Below are positions 51,499 to 58,408 of a stretch of DNA of 59,651 nt, piece after piece. The stretch is from Streptomyces sp. AA1529 (GTDB lineage Bacteria; Actinomycetota; Actinomycetes; Streptomycetales; Streptomycetaceae). Location of the stretch: contig NZ_ALAP01000071.1 of assembly GCF_000280905.1 (NCBI RefSeq), positions 1-59,651 on the forward strand, given 5' to 3'. Below the pieces are notes generated by a model that worked only from the letters and a program-made list of their open reading frames with translations, was not told where the DNA came from and did not search any database. Each line of letters opens with the position of its first letter. Within the stretch, counting starts at the first letter, position 1. The position numbers and the translations under genes were made by a program.

Positions 51499-51543
51499 CC
51501 GCCCGGCCTCCCGCCCGGAAAACGAGCGCGAGGGGCCGGGCGG
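51499..51543 (+). terminator. Possible terminator after the paralogue pair
   Basis: CCGCCCGGCC (51499-51508) pairs with GGCCGGGCGG (51534-51543) across a 25-nt loop, 12 bp after the stop at 51487 and before the MFS gene. Confidence 0.4.
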
Positions 51544-51562
51544 CAGCTGTCACACTACGCGC

Positions 51563-53038
51563 ATGCCGCAGACCGCACAGCCCGCGGGCTCCCGCTCCAT
51601 ATCCGGCTCCGCAGCCCCCGGGGCGCCCCGCCTGTGGGCGGTCGTGCTGGCCGCCTGCGCCGGCCAGTTCCTCGTCGTGCTCGACGTCTCCGTCGTCAAC
51701 GTCGCCCTTCCCTCCATGCGGGCCACCCTCGCCCTCTCGGAGACCGGGCTGCAGTGGGTGGTCAACGCCTACACCCTCACCTTCTCCGGCCTGATGCTGC
51801 TGGGCGGCCGGGCTGCCGATCTCTTCGGCCGCAAGCGGGTCTTCCTCGCCGGACTGGCGCTGTTCACCGCCGCGAGCCTGGCGGGCGGTCTGGCCCAGGA
51901 ACCCTGGCAGCTGCTGGCGGCCCGCGGAATCCAGGGCACGGGTGCCGCGATCCTGGCACCCGCCACCCTCACCCTGCTGACCACGTCCGTACCGGAGGGC
52001 CCGGCCCGCACCAAGGCGGTCGCCACCTGGTCCGCGGTCGGTGCGGGCGGCGGCGCCGCGGGCGGCCTGGTGGGCGGGGTGCTCACCGATGCGCTGTCCT
52101 GGCGCTGGGTGCTGCTGATCAACGTTCCGGTCGGCGTGCTGGTACTGGCGGCGGCGGCCTGGTGGCTGACCGAGAGCCGGGAGGACTCGGTGCGGCGGCT
52201 GGACGTGCCCGGGGCGCTGCTGGTGACGCTGGGGCTGGGCGCGGTGGCCTACGGCATCGTGCGCACGGACGGCGTGGGCTGGGCGGCGGCCGGTTCGCTG
52301 GGGCCGCTGGGCGGTGGGCTGGTGCTGCTCGCGCTGTTCGTCGCCGTCGAGTCCCGCTCCCGGGAACCGCTGGTGCCGCTGCGGCTGTTCCGCAGCCGGG
52401 CCGTGTCCGCCGCGAACGCCGCCATCTTCATCAACGGCCTCGCCATGTTCGCCATGTGGTACTTCCTCTCCCTCTACACCCAGAACGTGCTGGACTACAC
52501 GCCGTTGCAGGCGGGCCTGGCGCTGATCCCGCACTCGATGACGATCGTCCTCGGCTCCAAGATCGCCCCGTTCCTGATGGCGCGGACGGGAGACCGGCTG
52601 CTGGCCGTCGCGGGTGCCGCCATGGCGGGAGCGGGCTACGTGTGGCAGAGCACCATGGACGCGGACGGGGCCTACGTCACGACGATCCTGGCGCCCGGTG
52701 TGCTGATGGCACTCGGCGCCGGGCTGGCCGCCACGCCCCTGGCGACCATCGCCACCGCGACCGACGACCCCGGCGAGGCGGGCCTGCTCTCCGGGCTGTT
52801 CGGCACCGGCCGCACGATGGGTGGCGCGCTCGGCCTGGCGGTGCTCTCCACCGTCGCCGCGGCCCGCACCGACGGGCGGCACGACCCCGCGTCGCTGGCC
52901 GCCGGATACGGCAGCGCCTTCCGGGCGGGCGCCGTACTGCTGGGCGCGTGCGTGCTGTTCATGCTCGTCGCGCTGCCCCGCACGGTGCGCGACCGGCCGT
53001 CCGCGGCGGCCGGTCCGGCGTCCGCCGAGGCGCCGTAG
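51563..53038 (+). CDS. MFS drug exporter (DHA2 family, 14 TM)
   Basis: A 491-residue transporter. LDVSVVNVALPSMRATLALS in helix 1, NAYTLTFSGLMLLGGRAADL with FGRKRVFLAG motif A, the antiporter motif C region GGGAAGGLVGGVLTDALSWR and late GLFGTGRTMGGALGLAVLS. All fit the EmrB/QacA type of proton-driven multidrug exporter. No adjacent regulator is seen. Monocistronic, with the start at the first methionine of the conserved region. Confidence 0.88.
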   Translation: MPQTAQPAGSRSISGSAAPGAPRLWAVVLAACAGQFLVVLDVSVVNVALPSMRATLALSETGLQWVVNAYTLTFSGLMLLGGRAADLFGRKRVFLAGLALFTAASLAGGLAQEPWQLLAARGIQGTGAAILAPATLTLLTTSVPEGPARTKAVATWSAVGAGGGAAGGLVGGVLTDALSWRWVLLINVPVGVLVLAAAAWWLTESREDSVRRLDVPGALLVTLGLGAVAYGIVRTDGVGWAAAGSLGPLGGGLVLLALFVAVESRSREPLVPLRLFRSRAVSAANAAIFINGLAMFAMWYFLSLYTQNVLDYTPLQAGLALIPHSMTIVLGSKIAPFLMARTGDRLLAVAGAAMAGAGYVWQSTMDADGAYVTTILAPGVLMALGAGLAATPLATIATATDDPGEAGLLSGLFGTGRTMGGALGLAVLSTVAAARTDGRHDPASLAAGYGSAFRAGAVLLGACVLFMLVALPRTVRDRPSAAAGPASAEAP

Positions 53039-53258
53039 TCCGCGCCGCGGCCGACGGCGGTGCGGGGTGGCGGTGAGCGGCGGCCGTGCTCGGCGCCGCC
53101 GCCGCGAGCGCCGCGTCGAGGACGCGTTCGCCCGTCGGCGCCCGGGTCCCGCACCGGACTTCTTCCGGCCACGGCTCCGGTCCGGCCGCGCCCCGCTACT
53201 GACGTGGCATCAGCTCTTCCCTTGTCCGGAGGGCTGCGCTATACAGGGGGCGGTCGGT

Positions 53259-53272
53259 TAGAACGTGTTCCA
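53259..53272. promoter_or_regulatory. KstR-type operator before the MaoC gene
   Basis: TAGAACGTGTTCCA fits TnnAACnnGTTnnA at every fixed position. It is 176 bp upstream of the hydratase start. This links the hydratase to the KstR-like regulator at 41407. Confidence 0.72.
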
Positions 53273-53370
53273 CCTGGGGTACGGGGTGCGCTCCCCGGGG
53301 TGGCCGACGCCCGTACCCGCGGGGGACCCGCAGCACCCCGAGGCCGCAGAGGCCGCCGAGAACCCAGGGG

Positions 53371-53430
53371 ACCCGGAGAACCCAGCAGAACCCAGCAGAA
53401 CCCAGCGGAACCCAGCGGAACCCGAGGAAC
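53371..53430 (+). repeat. 10-bp tandem repeat in the leader of the MaoC gene
   Basis: CCCAGCAGAA twice (53381-53400) and CCCAGCGGAA twice (53401-53420), flanked by partial copies on both sides (53371-53380, 53421-53430). It ends next to AAGGAG (53431-53436), the binding site for the ATG at 53448. Repeat-number changes would alter leader length. Confidence 0.75.
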
Positions 53431-53447
53431 AAGGAGCCCAGCACCCG

Positions 53448-54305
53448 ATGCCCATCGACGTAGCCAAGGCCCTGGCGGCCGAGCCCCGCAGCACCGAGAT
53501 CACTTGGGGGCACAAGGACATCCAGCTCTACCACCTCGGTCTCGGCGCGGGCGCGCCCGCGACCGACCCGGCCGAACTGCGCTACACGCTGGAGAGCCGG
53601 CTGCACGTCCTGCCGTCGTTCGCCACCGTCGCGGGCGGGGGCATGGGCGTGGTCGGCGGGCTCTCGGCGCCCGGTCTCGACGTGGACCTGACCGCGGTGC
53701 TGCACGGCACCCAGTCCGTCACCCTGCACCGGCCGATCCCGGTGGAGGGCCGGGCCACCTCCACCGCACGGGTGGCCGACGTCTACGACAAGGGCAAGGC
53801 CGCGGTCCTGGTGCTGGTCACGGACGTCGCGGACGCGGAGGGTCCGCTGTGGACCACCGAGGCCCAGCTCTTCGTGCGCGGCGAAGGCGGCTTCGGCGGC
53901 GAGCGCGGGCCCTCCGGCCGTCTGGACGTCCCGGAGCGGGAACCCGACTTCGCCGTCGAGCGCGCGGTCCGTGCGGAGCAGGCGCTGCTCTACCGTCTCT
54001 CCGGCGACTGGAATCCCCTGCACGCCGACCCCGAGTTCGCCCGGCTCGCCGGGTTCGACCGGCCCATCCTGCACGGGCTGTGCTCGTACGGGATGGCGCT
54101 CAAGGCCGTCGTGGACGGGGTGCTGGACGGCGACGTGACCCGGGTGGCCTCGTACGGGGTGCGGTTCTCCGGAGTCGTCTTCCCCGGGGAGACGCTGCGG
54201 ATCCGCGCCTGGCGCCTGCCGGAGGGGCGCCTCCAGCTGACGGCGACCGCCGCCGAGCGGGACGACGCGCCCGTGCTGGGCGACGCCGTGCTCACCCACA
54301 TCTGA
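53448..54305 (+). CDS. MaoC-type enoyl-CoA hydratase (hot-dog double domain)
   Basis: A 285-residue protein. The N-terminal half is a degenerate hot dog (ITWGHKDIQLYHLGLGAGAP, YTLESRLHVLPSFATVAGGG). The C-terminal half has the hydratase-2 motif YRLSGDWNPLHADPEFARLA, with catalytic D and H, and GFDRPILHGLCSYGMALKAV. It hydrates trans-2-enoyl-CoA in beta-oxidation of fatty acids or steroid side chains. AAGGAG precedes ATG 53448 by 11 bp. The KstR-type site upstream fits lipid catabolism, and a broken dehydrogenase gene follows. Confidence 0.92.
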   Translation: MPIDVAKALAAEPRSTEITWGHKDIQLYHLGLGAGAPATDPAELRYTLESRLHVLPSFATVAGGGMGVVGGLSAPGLDVDLTAVLHGTQSVTLHRPIPVEGRATSTARVADVYDKGKAAVLVLVTDVADAEGPLWTTEAQLFVRGEGGFGGERGPSGRLDVPEREPDFAVERAVRAEQALLYRLSGDWNPLHADPEFARLAGFDRPILHGLCSYGMALKAVVDGVLDGDVTRVASYGVRFSGVVFPGETLRIRAWRLPEGRLQLTATAAERDDAPVLGDAVLTHI

Positions 54306-54323
54306 CCGCACCCGACCCGCACC

Positions 54324-54768
54324 CGATCCGTCTCGACGCGCCCTGCGCGGTGCCCGTCCCCGACGACGTGCCGTTCGAGATCGCCGCGCTCATCGGCTGC
54401 GGTGTCACCACGGGTCTGGGCGCGGCCTTCAACACCGCACGGGTGGAGGCCGGTTCCGCGGTGGCCGGCATCGGCTGCGGCGGGGTCGGCATCAGCCTGA
54501 TCCAGGGGGCGCGGGCCTGCGGTGCCGCGCAGCTCGTGGCCGTCGACCCGGTGGCCGGGCGCCGCGAGGCCGCGCGGCGGTTCGGCGCGACGGAGGCCGT
54601 CGCGCCCGACGGGCTCGCCGACGCCAAGCGCCGGGTGACCGGCGGGCGGGCCGGATCGATCTGGAGGGGATGATCACCCACCGGATGCGGCCGGAGGAGA
54701 TCAACGAGGCCATCGACCAGATGCGTACCGGAGCGGGGCTCCGCACCGTCATCTCCCTGTGGGGAGCG
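54324..54768 (+). pseudogene. Decayed zinc-type alcohol dehydrogenase
   Basis: Two fragments in different frames. First (to stop 54673): DAPCAVPVPDDVPFEIAALI, GCGVTTGLGAAFNTARVEAG, then the NAD-binding AGIGCGGVGISLIQGARACG, typical of Zn-dependent (NDMA/mycothiol-like) dehydrogenases. Second (from about 54658, another frame): DLEGMITHRMRPEEINEAID followed by QMRTGAGLRTVISL, the C-terminal helix. The N-terminal about 170 residues and about 110-130 internal residues are missing. It follows the MaoC gene directly, so it may once have been in the KstR-type regulon. Confidence 0.82.
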
Positions 54769-54916
54769 GCTTCCTGGAGCGGGTCCGCCCTCCGGCGAGA
54801 AGGCGGATACGGACTGCGCACCCGACGGAGCCCCGGCCACCACCGGTCGGAAGGTGGCCGGGGCCCCGCTGGGTGCCGTTGCGCCTGTGCGGCGCCGGCC
54901 GACGGCCTGCCGTCGG

Positions 54917-55066
54917 CTACCGCGCGGGCTCGGGACGGCGGTGCCGGCCCTGCGCCGGTACGGTCCGCTCCTCCTGTGCGGCGGCTTCCCCCCTGTGCTT
55001 CCCCCGGTGAGTCCCCTCGCCGGCCGTCTGCCTGGTGCCGGGCGTCTCGGTCTGGGTGTCCGACAT
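54917..55066 (-). CDS. 49-aa hydrophilic protein (possible)
   Basis: ATG 55066 with GGAG 11 bases upstream opens a short high-GC3 frame: MSDTQTETPGTRQTAGEGTH, then a charged middle and an ending PAQGRHRRPEPAR before TAG. It has no hydrophobic residues to speak of. Short proteins with a GRHRRP ending occur in Streptomyces, as I recall, but function is unknown. It follows the gene at 55161 (94 bp gap, same strand) and lies in an otherwise gene-free stretch (54769-55160). Confidence 0.5.
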   Translation of the reverse strand: MSDTQTETPGTRQTAGEGTHRGKHRGEAAAQEERTVPAQGRHRRPEPAR

Positions 55067-55160
55067 CGTGATGTCACTCCGTCAATCTCTTGCTCTGCCG
55101 TCGTACCCGGCGGAGTTTATCGAGCCGGGGTGACGTCCTTCAGGGCGTTCCATCCGCTGG

Positions 55161-56501
55161 TCACGCCGTTCCGCTGGGCAGCGGGGCCTGCTGGAGCGGG
55201 ACCGGTTTCCGCGCCGCGTCCTCCAGAGCCCCGAACGGTGCCGTACTGCCTGCGGAGACTCTTCTGCCCACCAGGGAACCCAGCAGTCCGGAGGGTGGCC
55301 CTCCGTGATCGTGATGTTGTAGAGCCGTGACGTCGCCGACGGGCGGAGCCGCGGGCTCCGGCCGCTCGGGCGGCCGCGGCGCGGCGCGCGGCGGCTCTCC
55401 GTCCGGCGCGGCCGGCGCCCGTGCCGCGTCCCCGTCCGCCGGGGCCGGTGGAGCCGCCGGCGCGGCCGCGGGGACGGTCCGGGGCGTCTCCGGTTCGGGC
55501 AGCGGGGCCCGCATCCGGGCCAGTCCGCACGGGTTGTGCACCGTCGAGCAGGGGACGCGCAGTTCGCCGTCGGCCGTCCACAGCCCGTGCCCCGCCAGCC
55601 ACCCGGCCGGGCTCGCGAGGTGCCGCACCTCGCGCAGGCCGGGCCGCCACACGGCGAGCCAGGTGCCCTGCGGTCCGTCCACGCGCAGCGCCACGGCGCA
55701 CCGCTCGGGCAGCAGCGGCTGCCCCGGCTGGACGGCGATCGGCGTCAGCCGGGTGCCCCTGGGGTGCAGCGCCTCGGGGAACCGGACCGGGCGGTGGCTG
55801 CCCAGCACTCCCCAGCCCAGCCGCGGCTCGCCGGGAGCGTCCGAGCGGACGAGCAGCAGGCCGCTGTCCGGGTCGGCGAGCAGCAGCCGGTCGTCGCTCC
55901 CCTCGGCGATCTCCAGCAGCGGGGAGGTCTCGCAGTCCGCGCCGAGGTCCACCGCGACGGTCCTGGTGGGGCCGGCGCCGTCCGGGCCGGCGGTGTCGAG
56001 CGCCAGCATCCGGCCCTCCCGGTCCAGCCACGCGCCGCCCGACCAGCGGCCGCGCAGCCGGGCGAGCCGCGCGGGCGGCCGGGCCGAGCCGTCGGTCACC
56101 AGCCACACCTCCGTGCTGCGGCCGTCCGGCTCCCGGGCCAGCGCGTAGGCCCGCGTCCCGCACGGCGCCGGGGGCAGCAGCCGCAGCGCGTCCGTCTCCA
56201 CGGTGCCCAGCCGCCGCTCGCCGGTCTCCTGGCCCGAGGGGTAGAGCAGTGCCAGGGAGCAACGTCCCTGCGTCCGGCGGGCGATCAGCACCCGGCCGTC
56301 CGACAGCGGCAGTACGCTGCTGTCCGCGTCCTCCGGCTGCGCCACGGGGAGCGGCACCGCGTACGGCTCCGGCCCGTCGAGAGTCCAGCGCTCCGGGTAC
56401 CAGAGCTCCGTCCCGGCGTGCGCGGTGAGCCGGGCGGCGTAGGAGCCGTCCGCCGCGACCGTGAAGCTCTCGTTCATGACCCTGGCGGCACTCACCGTCA
56501 T
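55161..56501 (-). CDS. Hypothetical beta-propeller-like protein
   Basis: A 446-residue protein. ATG 56501 has GGAGGT eight to nine bases upstream. Residues 15-340 consist of repeated short strands with alternating L-x-R and W (YPERWTLDGPEPYAVPLPVA, DGRVLIARRTQGRCSLALLY, GGAWLDREGRMLALDTAGPD, GTWLAVWRPGLREVRHLASP), a pattern like a six- or seven-bladed propeller. A PCSTVHNPCGLARM segment has two cysteines. Residues 350-400 are an alanine/proline linker before a final VTALQHHDHGGP region. No signal peptide. Family unrecognised. Confidence 0.72.
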   Translation of the reverse strand: MTVSAARVMNESFTVAADGSYAARLTAHAGTELWYPERWTLDGPEPYAVPLPVAQPEDADSSVLPLSDGRVLIARRTQGRCSLALLYPSGQETGERRLGTVETDALRLLPPAPCGTRAYALAREPDGRSTEVWLVTDGSARPPARLARLRGRWSGGAWLDREGRMLALDTAGPDGAGPTRTVAVDLGADCETSPLLEIAEGSDDRLLLADPDSGLLLVRSDAPGEPRLGWGVLGSHRPVRFPEALHPRGTRLTPIAVQPGQPLLPERCAVALRVDGPQGTWLAVWRPGLREVRHLASPAGWLAGHGLWTADGELRVPCSTVHNPCGLARMRAPLPEPETPRTVPAAAPAAPPAPADGDAARAPAAPDGEPPRAAPRPPERPEPAAPPVGDVTALQHHDHGGPPSGLLGSLVGRRVSAGSTAPFGALEDAARKPVPLQQAPLPSGTA

Positions 56502-56700
56502 GTTGCGGTCACCTCCGGTCACGAAGCTAGGCCCGTATCCGTGCGCGGACAGCGGGAGATGAACCGCTTCACGCGTACGAGTGACCGAATTCGTGTTCAC
56601 CCGCGGGGGGTCCGGGAGCGCCCCGCCGCCCGCTCCGGCGCCGGTGCCGGGTGCGCGCACCCGCGCCCACCGGGCTGGGAGCGCCGCTGCCGCGGACAGG

Positions 56701-56713
56701 TAGCCTTGCCCCC
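56701..56713 (+). promoter_or_regulatory. Leaderless promoter -10 of the NIF3-like gene
   Basis: TAGCCT (56701-56706) ends 7 bp before GTG 56714. No ribosome binding site is present. Confidence 0.6.
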
Positions 56714-57643
56714 GTGCCAGCACAGCCCACACTCTCCGAAGTCATCGCCGCGCTCGACACCCTGTGGCCGCGCGACCGCGCCGAGCAGTGGGACGCCGTC
56801 GGCACCGTCTGCGGCGACGTCTCCGACCCGCAAGCACGTGTCAGCCGGGTCCTGTTCGCCGTCGACCCCGTGCAGCAGGTCGCCGACGAGGCCGTCGCCA
56901 AGGGCGCCGAGCTGCTGGTCACCCACCATCCGCTCTATCTGCGGGGCACCACCACCGTCGCGGCCGACACCTTCAAGGGCCGCGTCGTGCACACTCTGAT
57001 CCGCAACGGCGTCGCCCTGCACGTCGCCCACACCAACGCCGACTCCGCCGACCCCGGCGTCTCCGACGCGCTCGCCGGGGCGCTCGGGCTGCGCGTGCTG
57101 CGGCCGCTGGTGCCCGATCCCACCGACCCCGCCGGCCGGCGCGGGCTGGGCCGGATCTGCGAGCTGGAGCGCCCGCTGCCGCTCGGCGACCTCCTGGAGC
57201 GGGCCGCCGCCGCGCTGCCCGTCACCGCGCAGGGCCTCCGGGCCGCGGGCGACCCCGCCATGCCGGTGGCGACGATCGCCGTGTGCGGCGGGTCCGGCGA
57301 CAGCCTCTTCGAGACGGTGCGCGCCGCGGGCGTCGACGCCTACCTCACCGCCGACCTGCGCCACCACCCCGCCTCCGAGGCGCGGGAGCACTCCCCGCTG
57401 GCCCTGCTGGACGCCGCGCACTTCGCCACCGAGTGGCCCTGGTGCGAGCAGGCGGCCGCGCAGCTCGACGCCGTCGCCGAGCGGGAGGGCTGGGACCTGC
57501 GCACCGAGGTCTCGCACACCGTCACCGACCCGTGGACCGCGCACGCGCCCTCGCTGCCGCAGGAGTCGCCGCTCTCCCGCCCGGCCACGGCCCAGCAGAC
57601 CGCATCGACCGACCACGACCTCACTCCGGGAGCCCCCAACTGA
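56714..57643 (+). CDS. NIF3-like dinuclear metal centre protein
   Basis: A 309-residue protein. LSEVIAALDTLWPRDRAEQW, then DAVGTVCGD, ELLVTHHPLYLRGTTTVAAD with the two metal histidines, VALHVAHTNADSADPGVSDA with a further His and Asp, and HFATEWPWCEQAA near the end supplying the last ligands (family usually H and E). Members form hexamers with two metal ions. Their reaction is not established, with GTP cyclohydrolase I type 2 sometimes assigned. The conserved order NIF3-like, zinc-ribbon protein, RNase H/phosphatase follows. Confidence 0.9.
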   Translation: MPAQPTLSEVIAALDTLWPRDRAEQWDAVGTVCGDVSDPQARVSRVLFAVDPVQQVADEAVAKGAELLVTHHPLYLRGTTTVAADTFKGRVVHTLIRNGVALHVAHTNADSADPGVSDALAGALGLRVLRPLVPDPTDPAGRRGLGRICELERPLPLGDLLERAAAALPVTAQGLRAAGDPAMPVATIAVCGGSGDSLFETVRAAGVDAYLTADLRHHPASEAREHSPLALLDAAHFATEWPWCEQAAAQLDAVAEREGWDLRTEVSHTVTDPWTAHAPSLPQESPLSRPATAQQTASTDHDLTPGAPN

Positions 57644-58383
57644 ACGCCGCGCCCGCCGATCAGATCCGCCTGCTCGACGTCCAGGCACTCGATACGCGCC
57701 TGACGCAGCTCGCGCACAAGCGCAAGACCCTTCCCGAGCACGAGGAGATCCAGCGGCTGGACGCCGACCTCGCCCAGCTCCGCGACCTGCTCGTGGCCGC
57801 GCAGACCGAGGAGAGCGACACCACCCGCGAGCAGACCAAGGCGGAACAGGACGTCGACCAGGTCCGCCAGCGCGCCGTCCGCGACCAGCAGCGCCTCGAC
57901 TCGGGCGCGGTGACCAACCCCAAGGACCTGGCCAACCTGCAGAGCGAGATCGCCTCGCTCGCCAAGCGCCAGAGCGACCTGGAGGACGTCGTCCTGGAGG
58001 TCATGGAGCGCCGCGAGTCCGCCGCCGAGCGCTCCGCCGAACTGGGCGAGCGGGTCGAGTCCGTCGGTGCCAAGGTCCAGGACGCCACCGCGCGCCGGGA
58101 CGCCGCGCTGGCGGAGATCGACGCCGAGCTGGCCGGTGTCCGCAAGGAGCGCGAGACGATCGCCGGTGCCGTCCCCGGTGAACTGCTCAAGCTCTACGAC
58201 AAGATCCGGGAGCGCGAGGGCGGGGTCGGCGCCGCCAAGCTCTACCAGCGCCGCTGCGAGGGCTGCCGGCTGGAGTTGAACATCACCGAGCTGAACGACG
58301 TGCGCGAGGCGCCCGCCGACACGGTCGTGCGCTGCGAGAACTGCCGCCGCATCCTGGTGCGCACCCCGGAGTCGGGGCTGTGA
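57640..58383 (+). CDS. Coiled-coil protein with C4 zinc ribbon
   Basis: A 247-residue protein. Residues 10-190 are continuous coiled coil (LDTRLTQLAHKRKTLPEHEE, QRLDADLAQLRDLLVAAQTE, LEDVVLEVMERRESAAERSA). Residues 200-245 form a zinc ribbon: C-x2-C in RRCEGCRLEL and C-x2-C in VRCENCRRIL. The only plausible start is CTG 57640, overlapping the NIF3-like stop (CTGA), as homology begins at N-A-A-P-A-D-Q-I-R-L-L. Members are linked with peptidoglycan hydrolysis control and tRNA or DNA binding in other bacteria. Role here unknown. Confidence 0.87.
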   Translation: MNAAPADQIRLLDVQALDTRLTQLAHKRKTLPEHEEIQRLDADLAQLRDLLVAAQTEESDTTREQTKAEQDVDQVRQRAVRDQQRLDSGAVTNPKDLANLQSEIASLAKRQSDLEDVVLEVMERRESAAERSAELGERVESVGAKVQDATARRDAALAEIDAELAGVRKERETIAGAVPGELLKLYDKIREREGGVGAAKLYQRRCEGCRLELNITELNDVREAPADTVVRCENCRRILVRTPESGL

Positions 58384-58408
58384 GCCCGACGGTCGGCGGG
58401 GGCCTGCG

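Noticed and set aside
53371..53430. CRISPR array
   Set aside because: Units are 10 bp, directly adjacent, without spacers.
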